Assembly: GCA_046269235.1 (NCBI GenBank)
Contig: JBJZOS010000008.1
Span: 45,025-109,024, forward strand
Source of the DNA: Soonwooa sp032078105
Lineage (GTDB): Bacteria; Bacteroidota; Bacteroidia; Flavobacteriales; Weeksellaceae
Direction: 5' to 3'
DNA length: 64,000 bases
Shown one piece after another: positions 16,220 through 22,074 of the stretch (positions within the stretch are counted from its first letter, which is position 1; each line of letters begins with the position of its first letter). The position numbers and the translations under genes are program-made. The notes below the pieces were generated by a model. That model worked only from the letters and a program-made list of their open reading frames with translations. It was not told the DNA's origin and searched no databases.

Positions 16220-17246
16220 CTTTGTATCTATTAATTATCGCTTTCAAATCTATACGATTCACTTTTCCATTTGGTGTTCTCGGGATATTTTTAATAAAGA
16301 TAACATCTTTTGGACGATCGAGCTTGCGACGGTATTTAATATTTAAAATCCTTTGTTTTAAATCATCACTTGGCGCAGCCTCAACAACAGCGATCATTTT
16401 TTCTCCCAAAATATCATCAAAAATCGCCGAAACAACAACTTCGTAGGGCGTTTCTTTCTTTATTAAAGATTCAATTTCTTCAGGGTAAATTTTGGCACCA
16501 CCAGAATTAATGACATTATCAATTCGCCCAAGGAATCTGAATTGATTTTCTCCTGTCATCTCGACCAAATCGTTGGTTACAATAAGGTCCGAGCTAATAC
16601 TTGGTGCGTCTATAACAAGACATCCAGTCGAACTAATACTAATATTAACACCGTCAAAACAAGTAAAATAATCTTCCGTAATTGGATAAATCTTTCGTAA
16701 AGCGATGTGTGACAAAGACTCGGACATACCATAAGTCTCGAAAATTTCATGCTTTGGAGACTTTAAGCTGTCATAAATTTTCTTTTTTAAACTTTCCGAA
16801 ACAGCGGCTCCACCGATGATCAGTTTTTTTATTAAATGTAACTTATCTAGTGAATGCTCAACCTGCAAAGGTGTCAGTGCGCAAAAATCGACTTCTACAT
16901 TTAAATTAGCAAGCGCGTCCGACTTAGGTTCTAAAACATTAAGAATAAGGTGACGTTCGATAGCGCGAATCACCATCATCTTGCCAGAAATATATTCTAT
17001 AGGAAGGCACAACGCAGCGGAATTTCCTTTTTTTAAATCTAAAAAATCACAAGTCATCTTTGCCGACGCAAACATTCTGCTTTTTTCAACATCAAAAAGC
17101 TTTGGAATTCCGGTGGAACCAGAACTTTTTATGCTTGTTGTAAGCTTATCGGAAAGGCATTCTTGAAAAAATTCAAAAACTTTTGTTTCGAAGTGATTTT
17201 TAGGCTCCACCCTATCTAGTTGAATATCAGAACAGTCGATTAACAT
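16212..17246 (-). CDS. menE: AMP-binding acyl-CoA ligase, MenE-like (o-succinylbenzoate-CoA ligase)
   Basis: This adenylate-forming enzyme has the P-loop-like motif SIKSSGSTGIPKLFDVEKSRM, the aromatic/ATP motif ETYGMSESLSHIALR, and the hinge plus lysine region LGRIDNVINSGGAKIYPEEIE to RTPNGKVNRIDLKAI. At 344 residues it is shorter than typical ANL enzymes (about 450-500), as is usual for Bacteroidota MenE proteins. In menaquinone synthesis MenE makes o-succinylbenzoyl-CoA. The MenE label rests on size and lineage, since no other men gene is in the window. It is the first gene of a probable operon with arfB (8-nt overlap). Confidence 0.75.
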   Translation of the reverse strand: MLIDCSDIQLDRVEPKNHFETKVFEFFQECLSDKLTTSIKSSGSTGIPKLFDVEKSRMFASAKMTCDFLDLKKGNSAALCLPIEYISGKMMVIRAIERHLILNVLEPKSDALANLNVEVDFCALTPLQVEHSLDKLHLIKKLIIGGAAVSESLKKKIYDSLKSPKHEIFETYGMSESLSHIALRKIYPITEDYFTCFDGVNISISSTGCLVIDAPSISSDLIVTNDLVEMTGENQFRFLGRIDNVINSGGAKIYPEEIESLIKKETPYEVVVSAIFDDILGEKMIAVVEAAPSDDLKQRILNIKYRRKLDRPKDVIFIKNIPRTPNGKVNRIDLKAIINRYKDE

Positions 17247-17300
17247 TGATTTTTTTATGAAATTATTTTGTATAAAATTATGAAAATTTTTGCGAAATAT

Positions 17301-17331
17301 TTTGGAAGTTAAAAAAAAACGCGTACATTTG
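17301..17331 (+). promoter_or_regulatory. tRNA-Gln promoter
   Basis: TTTG at 17301-17304, a 19-nt spacer, then TACATTTG at 17324-17331 match both elements of the Bacteroidota housekeeping promoter exactly. The expected start is about 17338, roughly 10 nt before the mature tRNA. Confidence 0.85.
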
Positions 17332-17347
17332 CATCACAATAAACGAC

Positions 17348-17418
17348 AGACCCATGGTGTAACGGTAGCACTCCGGTTTTTGGTACCGTCTGTTGGGGTT
17401 CGAATCCCTGTGGGTCTA
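17348..17418 (+). tRNA. tRNA-Gln (anticodon TTG)
   Basis: The cloverleaf is complete: acceptor strands AGACCCA (17348-17354) and TGGGTCT (17411-17417) pair fully, the D loop contains TGTAACGGTAGCA, the anticodon stem CCGGT/ACCGT carries TTG, and the T arm is TGGGGTTCGAATCCC. CCA is not encoded. The 3' end is the integration site of the element that follows; the element's left core repeat restores the intact tRNA sequence. Confidence 0.97.
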
Positions 17419-17419
17419 C
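17405..17419 (+). other. attL core (within tRNA-Gln)
   Basis: TCCCTGTGGGTCTAC covers the 3' half of the T stem, the acceptor strand and the discriminator of tRNA-Gln, and is repeated exactly at 23613-23627. Confidence 0.9.
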
Positions 17420-17431
17420 AATTTAAGGTAT

Positions 17432-17458
17432 AACGCTCTGATTTTCAGGGCGTTTTTT
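17432..17458 (+). terminator. Element-encoded terminator behind tRNA-Gln
   Basis: AACGCTCTGA, TTT, TCAGGGCGTT plus T6: a 10-bp stem with one T-G pair. It lies just inside the element and replaces the original chromosomal terminator, now at 23637. Confidence 0.8.
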
Positions 17459-17466
17459 GTTTGTTT

Positions 17467-17486
17467 AGTCAGTATTTAGTCAGCAT
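17467..17486 (+). repeat. Left array of AGTCAGYAT direct repeats (probable integrase arm sites)
   Basis: AGTCAGTAT (17467-17475) and AGTCAGCAT (17478-17486) are 11 bp apart. The same motif recurs in the same orientation near the right end (23447-23477). Arrays of short direct repeats flanking both cores are typical arm-type binding sites for tyrosine recombinases. Confidence 0.7.
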
Positions 17487-17688
17487 CTCAAAATATTAAC
17501 ATTTTTTGCCCTTTTTATGGAGTCCGAAAATTCGCCCCGGTAGGTATATTAAAAGTTATTAAATCAATCTCTTTTTTAAGGACTCCAAAAACTCCCGGCA
17601 TCAATATTAAAAATATAAAAAATTTCTTCATTACCGTATTGACTAATATCAATTATTTATGCTGTAATAAATATTACATTTTATTACA

Positions 17689-17708
17689 TCGTATATCCGG
17701 ATATACGA
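17689..17708. repeat. Perfect 20-bp palindrome
   Basis: TCGTATATCCGGATATACGA reads the same on both strands and lies 17 bp before the first GCGCGCGT iteron. It could be an operator for a dimeric protein or a cruciform nick site at the origin. Confidence 0.85.
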
Positions 17709-17724
17709 ATGCGGAAATATTCCC

Positions 17725-17822
17725 CGCGCGCGTTATGATATGGAAAAAACCTTGCGCGCGTGTTGTGACCCCCCAAAAACCTTGCGCGCGTAATGACTTC
17801 CAAAAAATCTTCTCGCGCGCGT
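17725..17822 (+). repeat. Four GCGCGCGT iterons about 30 bp apart
   Basis: GCGCGCGT occurs at 17726-17733, 17754-17761, 17784-17791 and 17815-17822, so the spacing is 28, 30 and 31 bp, close to three helical turns. The units share flanks: copies 2 and 3 have AAAAACCTT before the core, and copies 2-4 have TGAC followed by CC and an A-run after it. GC-only cores of this kind are exceptional in this AT-rich sequence. The arrangement fits replication iterons or another multi-site binding array. Confidence 0.85.
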
Positions 17823-17942
17823 GTGACTTCCAAAAAATCGGCTACATTAACCTAATCAATCACTTTAAGTAATAATTGTAACTTATTATTATTTAATACT
17901 TTACAAAATATAAAAACCGCTCATTTCTGAACGGTTAAAAAA

Positions 17943-18518
17943 TTACAAATCTGAAAAATCAATAAAATTTAAGTTGGGAATGACTTTGCCCTCTTCATTC
18001 TCTTTGAAAAGATAACGATAATCTAAACGCCTATTGAAAACGCTATTTTTAATTTTCGGCATTACTTCATTTATTCCGGTGGCAATATTCTCTAATTGAT
18101 TGAAAACTTCCAAACGTACACCGTCCGCATAAACAGTGTTATTTTCTTCAATAGATTTTATTACTTTTTGTTCTTCTATTGCCTTTAGATTTTTTATCTT
18201 CACGTTTGCAAAAGACTGAAAATCAATATACCAGCCGGGAATGGTTTTTAATATTATTCCTTTCAGTTCGTCCGCAATTTCCCGCGTTTCCTTTTCCTGT
18301 TGCGCGGGTGTGTTTGTGGAACAGACAGAAAGTGCGTACGCTCGCAAAGTTTCGTCGCTAAAATTTCTTTGGCAAAACTCCTGCGTTTGTTCATCAGTTA
18401 ATAAATATCCAGCATCGGTGAACGCCTGAATTAATTGGTTCGCCTTAATGATTGCCGTCTGATAATCGGAAATTTGCGAGTTAATTTTAAACTGATCTTT
18501 TTGAATAATTGTTTTCAT
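17943..18518 (-). CDS. Element protein of unknown function (191 aa)
   Basis: The product is a soluble, mostly helical, charged protein without signal peptide or membrane segment. Notable stretches are SQISDYQTAIIKANQLIQAFTDAGYLLTDEQTQEFCQRNFSD at the N-terminus, TREIADELKGIILKTIPGWYIDF in the middle and NRRLDYRYLFKENEEGKVIPNLNFIDFSDL at the end. I recognise no family. It is the last gene of the minus-strand run, next to the iteron block, and its start overlaps the end of the 76-aa gene by 32 nt, which suggests coupled translation. Confidence 0.7.
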   Translation of the reverse strand: MKTIIQKDQFKINSQISDYQTAIIKANQLIQAFTDAGYLLTDEQTQEFCQRNFSDETLRAYALSVCSTNTPAQQEKETREIADELKGIILKTIPGWYIDFQSFANVKIKNLKAIEEQKVIKSIEENNTVYADGVRLEVFNQLENIATGINEVMPKIKNSVFNRRLDYRYLFKENEEGKVIPNLNFIDFSDL

Positions 18519-18717
18519 TTTTTAGGTTTTTGTTATTGATATAATTTTTAATGTCGTCGGCTGATATAAGATTTTGCGGGGCGGTGGGTACGGTTTCCGT
18601 AAATTCTGCGGGTGTATGCCCTTTATTTTTTATAAATTCCTGAATGTCTTTTTCTGTGATGACTGATCTTTGCGGGTTTTCCGTTCCCTGATCTACTTTT
18701 GTTTTTTCGTTACTCAT
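18487..18717 (-). CDS. Small element protein with an internal duplication (76 aa)
   Basis: The short hydrophilic protein contains two similar segments, VITEKDIQEFIKNKG (about 19-33) and LISADDIKNYINNKN (about 51-65), joined by a Pro/Thr-rich linker (HTPAEFTETVPTAPQN). Each segment looks like an amphipathic helix, so the protein may bridge two copies of a partner. There is no recognised family. It lies 10 bp after the 109-aa gene and overlaps the next gene by 32 nt. Confidence 0.6.
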   Translation of the reverse strand: MSNEKTKVDQGTENPQRSVITEKDIQEFIKNKGHTPAEFTETVPTAPQNLISADDIKNYINNKNLKNENNYSKRSV

Positions 18718-18727
18718 TATTTTGATT

Positions 18728-19057
18728 TTAGTTAAAATGAAAGGCGGGCGGTTGGTTGTTTAATTCCTCCAGTTGAATAGCAATAAAAAACCGTTTGAGA
18801 TACTTTGTTACAAATTCCTCTATCTGTACCATTTCCGGGGTTAATTCCGCGCAATACTCACTAAATACCATTTTCCACGTGTAATAATTTTGCAGCAGAT
18901 TGTCAAATAAATTATACTGCCCAAATTCTTCTACCGTCTGCGGGTTCAATCGCTCCAGCTCTATAATACACTCCCAGCAGTAAGATTTTAAATCTGCCAT
19001 TTCAAATTTGGTCGCTCCTTTGCCCGGTGCTGTAATTTTGACTTTGAAATTTTCCAT
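18728..19057 (-). CDS. Element protein of unknown function (109 aa)
   Basis: The protein begins MENFKVKITAPGKGATKFEMADLKSYCWECIIELERLNPQTVEEF and continues with aromatic/acidic helices (YNLFDNLLQNYYTWKMVFSEYCAELTPEMVQIEEFVTKYLKRFFIAIQLEEL). It has no signal peptide and no membrane segment. There is an 11-bp gap to the upstream rep gene, so it is probably co-transcribed. The CWEC pair is the only metal-site-like motif. No family recognised. Confidence 0.65.
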   Translation of the reverse strand: MENFKVKITAPGKGATKFEMADLKSYCWECIIELERLNPQTVEEFGQYNLFDNLLQNYYTWKMVFSEYCAELTPEMVQIEEFVTKYLKRFFIAIQLEELNNQPPAFHFN

Positions 19058-19068
19058 TGTTTTAAATT

Positions 19069-20373
19069 TTAAAAATTAAATTGTAATTGTTGTTTAGGGT
19101 AATGTTTTTCTTCAAACCGTTTCCGACTGTGCCGGGGGTTGTGGTTTGGGTTTGTTTTAGCGTTCCTGATATTGTGAGCCAAATAATAAATTTGGTCTTT
19201 AATCGGTCGGGTTTTCATTTTCGGGGTCAAATATTTTAACTCTATTTCTTTGTAGGTTTCCGGCTCATTTTCTTTGTAGAATTTCAGACCCGCGAAACAC
19301 AAATATTTTGAGGTCTTTTTTTGCATTGAAATATCCAAACCAGTCACTAAACAATGTCTGTTATTTTCCTCATTCGTCGCAAATTGTCCGTTTATCTCTT
19401 TTGGCTGTGGTTTTGCGTTTTGCCCTTTTCCTGAATTGATCGGGGTTTTCTGTGGGAAATATGCGACGTTTTCAAATTGTAACAGTTTGTCAATTATCTG
19501 CCCTTTTATTTGGGTGTGCAGATTGTTTTTTCCGGTCAGGATTTTATAATATTTTGCCTTTTCCCGGGCGAACTTATCCCGGTGAAATTGACCTATTAAA
19601 CCCGTCCAAAAATCCTTTTTATTTGCCGTTTGGAGATATTGCACATCAGACGGTTTTAACGCTCTCAAATCAGGCGTTGAGGTGGTCAGCAATACGTTTT
19701 CCCATTCGTTCAGAATTTCCTGCCCTAATCGTTTGTAGGTTTCAATTTCCAGCAGATCAGCAACAGTATCAATGCCGTATTTTTTGATATTAACACTTTT
19801 TTTGCTCTTCACCTCAAACCGGAACGTATTGGTATTTATTCCGTATTGTGGAAAATCGGCAAACTGCAAACCTTTGGCGTATGCCTTTATTTGTTTGTAG
19901 GCGGTGGCGTTGGTGATCTTAAAAAAACCGTTTTCCTTTTTTGGAATTATGAAAGGTGTTTTCTTTGAAAATAAAATATTTGTGATGAGGTTTTGAATAT
20001 CAGTTTCCGGTATCAGGTTTAAACCAAACTCAATATTAACCACTTTTAGGGCGTTAAATTCGTCAGATTTTATACTAACATATTCCAGTATATCGGAAAT
20101 ATTTTGAATGCATATTTCAGGCGGAAAATCGTTTCCATTGTGCAGATAGTTGTTATGATGGTAATGCGGACTTATTGAAATTGCTAAATGATGAAAACCC
20201 GCAAATTCTCCATTCTCAAAACTTTTGCGAAAATCAAACCTCATCAATTTGCCGTGCCTGCAAAATCCCGCGTAATTATTATTACGGTGCTGATAAGGCA
20301 CAAACCCCGGTAATTCTGCCAGCCTTTGTATTATCGTTTGATCGTATGTTATTATTTTGAGATTATCCAGCAT
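19069..20373 (-). CDS. Putative replication initiator resembling phage/plasmid II/X-family proteins
   Basis: The start is taken as the ATG at 20373 (MLDNLKIITYDQTIIQRLAEL), giving 434 aa; an upstream extension to 20451 would run through a hairpin and a conserved motif. SISPHYHHNNYLHNGNDFPP (His-rich) could be an HUH-type metal site, NATAYKQIKAYAKGLQF could supply the nicking Tyr/Lys, and NTFRFEVKSKKSVNIKKYGIDTVADLLE resembles the RFE-(K/R)-LKxxGI-tl-DL segment of filamentous-phage gpII/X replication proteins. The C-terminal part (CLVTGLDISMQKKTSKYLCFAGLKFY to QIYYLAHNIRNAKTNPNHN) looks like a separate DNA-binding module. Rolling-circle initiation is an inference. Supporting context is the iteron block within the same element. 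Confidence 0.55.
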   Translation of the reverse strand: MLDNLKIITYDQTIIQRLAELPGFVPYQHRNNNYAGFCRHGKLMRFDFRKSFENGEFAGFHHLAISISPHYHHNNYLHNGNDFPPEICIQNISDILEYVSIKSDEFNALKVVNIEFGLNLIPETDIQNLITNILFSKKTPFIIPKKENGFFKITNATAYKQIKAYAKGLQFADFPQYGINTNTFRFEVKSKKSVNIKKYGIDTVADLLEIETYKRLGQEILNEWENVLLTTSTPDLRALKPSDVQYLQTANKKDFWTGLIGQFHRDKFAREKAKYYKILTGKNNLHTQIKGQIIDKLLQFENVAYFPQKTPINSGKGQNAKPQPKEINGQFATNEENNRHCLVTGLDISMQKKTSKYLCFAGLKFYKENEPETYKEIELKYLTPKMKTRPIKDQIYYLAHNIRNAKTNPNHNPRHSRKRFEEKHYPKQQLQFNF

Positions 20374-20407
20374 TATTTTTCTATCTTTGCTATGCAGTCG
20401 GTTACGG

Positions 20408-20423
20408 TTGTAAGGCTTTGAAC
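20408..20423 (-). promoter_or_regulatory. Conserved 16-bp motif, copy upstream of rep
   Basis: TTGTAAGGCTTTGAAC (plus-strand reading) lies 35 bp upstream of the rep ATG. Near-identical copies precede the 260-aa gene (22051-22066) and int (23412-23427). Confidence 0.6.
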
Positions 20424-20430
20424 ACCTTAA

Positions 20431-20460
20431 GGGAATGCAGTATTTTTGCACTCCCTTTTT
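20431..20460. other. Hairpin in the rep leader
   Basis: GGGAATGCA (20431-20439) and TGCACTCCC (20447-20455) form a 9-bp stem with one A-C mismatch on the plus strand but a G-T pair on the minus strand, where the rep transcript would run. It lies between the 135-aa gene and rep. A T run follows on the plus strand. It may be an attenuator or RNA-level control of rep, or a plus-strand terminator; no plus-strand gene needs one here. Confidence 0.5.
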
Positions 20461-20466
20461 TTGGCT

Positions 20467-20874
20467 CTAAAAGGTTTTTATAATTTCGTTTACGATATGT
20501 TGGCGGTCTGCGGGTGTATATGGGTAAAACCCCCTGCATACTCTTAAAATGACCGTTTCCCCTCCGTTTGGTAGGTGTACCACAACTAAAGATTTAACGC
20601 CATTTACGGGCAAATCTGAATAATAGAAATCAGGCGTTCCGGTGGGTCTTAATCCGGTGAGGGTGCATTTAGTCCAATTATTAGCGTTTCGGATTCTCAA
20701 TAGATTGTCCGCTCCGGTAATGGAATTAAAACCGTTGTTTTTCTCCAGTCTGATCAGATCGGGCAAAAGTCCGGTGCGGTCAGCAGAATGTAACGTAAAT
20801 TGATGAAAAGTTTTTTTGACCGTTTCCAGCGTGTAGGTCAGGCGGTAATTGTCGGGCGTGAACGTGTTTTTCAT
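20467..20874 (-). CDS. Element protein of unknown function (135 aa)
   Basis: The protein begins MKNTFTPDNYRLTYTLETVKKTFHQFTLHSADRTGLLPDLIRLEKN. Later it has alternating hydrophobic beta-like strands (LRIRNANNWTKCTLTGLRPTGTPDFYYSDLPVNGVKSLVVVHLPNGGETVILRV) and a helical end (YTPADRQHIVNEIIKTF). The mixed alpha/beta layout suggests a compact domain, but I recognise no family. It is 11 bp downstream of the HTH gene and 93 bp upstream of rep, so it may be a replication or copy-control partner; that is context only. Confidence 0.6.
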   Translation of the reverse strand: MKNTFTPDNYRLTYTLETVKKTFHQFTLHSADRTGLLPDLIRLEKNNGFNSITGADNLLRIRNANNWTKCTLTGLRPTGTPDFYYSDLPVNGVKSLVVVHLPNGGETVILRVCRGFYPYTPADRQHIVNEIIKTF

Positions 20875-20885
20875 TGCAATAAATA

Positions 20886-21164
20886 TTAATCGTTAATAAT
20901 CATTGCATTTTCTATTTCGTCCAGTCGGTAATAAACCCGGGAACCTAATTTATAGGATTTTAGGATTTTTCGTTTTCTCCATTCGTGAATGGTTGGTTTC
21001 GTAACTGCAAACCGTTTGCAAACCTCATCAGCTGTTAAATAGCGGTGCGGTGCTGTATCGGTTAAGAATTTAGTAAGGCGGTCAAATAGGCGGTTTTCTA
21101 CTTTGTCCGCTATTTCCTGAATGTGTGCGGTCGGCTGTACTCCGACGTAGTTAATTGTTTCCAT
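20886..21164 (-). CDS. MerR/excisionase-type helix-turn-helix protein
   Basis: The last 50 residues of this 92-aa protein (YLTADEVCKRFAVTKPTIHEWRKRKILKSYKLGSRVYYRLDEIENAM) are a complete HTH_17 winged-helix module of the excisionase/MerR type. The first 40 residues are a helical tail that may mediate dimerisation. In integrative elements such proteins act as excisionases or as regulators of the replication genes. It heads the HTH-135aa-rep run and has repeat-rich DNA just upstream (21215-21252). Whether it drives excision or regulates rep cannot be told from sequence. Confidence 0.82.
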   Translation of the reverse strand: METINYVGVQPTAHIQEIADKVENRLFDRLTKFLTDTAPHRYLTADEVCKRFAVTKPTIHEWRKRKILKSYKLGSRVYYRLDEIENAMIIND

Positions 21165-21214
21165 AAAAAAAAGATTTATCCGTTTTTGTTAGGACAAATC
21201 TCTTAAATATGGCT

Positions 21215-21252
21215 ACCGTATTTAACGGTTTTGGGGTACGTTTGGGGTATCT
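21215..21252 (-). promoter_or_regulatory. Repeat-rich upstream region of the HTH-rep operon
   Basis: ACCGT-ATTTA-ACGGT is an inverted repeat (21215-21229), followed by the tandem 11-mers TTGGGGTACGT (21231-21241) and TTGGGGTATCT (21242-21252). The region lies 50-90 bp upstream of the HTH gene, where operators for an autoregulating HTH protein would be expected. Confidence 0.5.
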
Positions 21253-21266
21253 TTAGAGTAAAAATT

Positions 21267-22049
21267 CTATTTATAATATAATTCCTGCGCCTTTTCTCTA
21301 TGTTTAGCTGTTATCTGATTACTCCCCGAATAATTACCATAAATGCTATTATAATAATCTTTGACGTTATCAATATTACCCCCGGTTAAGAATTGTAAAA
21401 TCCGATAAATATCACTCTTATTTGTGTATTGAATATTGAGGTTTTTAATAAGACCCAACTGATCCAGCATAGCTAATTTATAAGGAACATTTACTCCTTT
21501 TTCTTTTTCTTTGTATGGTTCTATTTCTATATCATCAGGTTTATGAATTTTACTTTTTAATTTGTCAATTTCTTTATCTCGCAAATTTTGGCAGTATGTA
21601 TAATTAGCCTGATATTCACAAACTATATTCCAGTAATGCATTGTCAGTTTTAATATCAAATTATATCCCTTTTCCACAATTTCAAAAATATTGGTGGTCT
21701 GCATTAAAACAATTTGATTAAGACGTTGCTCAATATCCAGTCTGATTGCTAAAATCATTTGTGCGTGACGTTCGCTATCTACAAACAAATGCGGAATATC
21801 AATACTTTTGTTTACGAAAAAACCAAATTGCGTAGGAACATAATATTTTTCTAATGCGTTTAGTAATTCAGGGAAATATTTATCTGCGTGTTTTTTCAGC
21901 AAATCTAAATACTGATCCTGCCGGGTCTTTAGAAACTCCAAATAATTTACTTTACCTGAATAATTCTCGAAATAGTCTGAAAGTAAATTTTCTTCAAATG
22001 CCTTTTGATTGTCGCTGTTTAGTATTTGAACATTATAATTAATTTCCAT
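21267..22049 (-). CDS. Element protein of unknown function (260 aa), possibly RteC-like
   Basis: The long helical N-terminal part is rich in acidic/aromatic residues (SDYFENYSGKVNYLEFLKTRQDQYLDLLKKHADKYFPELLNALEKYY). The C-terminal segment (YKLAMLDQLGLIKNLNIQYTNKSDIYRILQFLTGGNIDNVKDYYNSIYG) resembles the helical end of RteC-type regulators and other Bacteroidota mobile-element proteins. No catalytic motif is seen. It sits 25 bp downstream of int with the conserved 16-bp motif directly before its ATG, so it is probably expressed with int. A role in controlling transfer or excision is only a guess. Confidence 0.6.
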   Translation of the reverse strand: MEINYNVQILNSDNQKAFEENLLSDYFENYSGKVNYLEFLKTRQDQYLDLLKKHADKYFPELLNALEKYYVPTQFGFFVNKSIDIPHLFVDSERHAQMILAIRLDIEQRLNQIVLMQTTNIFEIVEKGYNLILKLTMHYWNIVCEYQANYTYCQNLRDKEIDKLKSKIHKPDDIEIEPYKEKEKGVNVPYKLAMLDQLGLIKNLNIQYTNKSDIYRILQFLTGGNIDNVKDYYNSIYGNYSGSNQITAKHREKAQELYYK

Positions 22050-22050
22050 T

Positions 22051-22066
22051 TTGTAAGGTTTTGAAC
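22051..22066 (-). promoter_or_regulatory. Conserved 16-bp motif, copy upstream of the 260-aa gene
   Basis: TTGTAAGGTTTTGAAC (plus reading) ends one base before the start codon of the 260-aa gene. It differs from the int copy at two positions and from the rep copy at one. Confidence 0.6.
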
Positions 22067-22074
22067 GGTTATTA

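Larger units (their letters stand above)
17459..17942. other. Non-coding, repeat-rich left end of the element (putative origin region)
   Basis: No convincing gene is present; a 77-codon plus-strand frame is an artefact of the iterons. Besides the listed repeats there is an imperfect ~20-bp repeat beginning GAGTCCGAAAA (17520) and GACTCCAAAAA (17581), the inverted repeat TGTAATA-AA-TATTACA (17663-17678), and TATTACAT twice (17672 and 17682). AT-rich DNA abuts a GC-rich iteron block, as in many plasmid or phage origins. Confidence 0.55.

Noticed and set aside
17725..17822. CRISPR array
   Set aside because: The repeated core is only 8 bp, the intervening sequences are related to each other and not unique spacers, and there are no cas genes.
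17639..17872. 77-codon plus-strand reading frame over the iteron region (contains KPCAR twice)
   Set aside because: The repeated peptide arises from the GCGCGCGT iterons, and the frame has no start context or family resemblance.
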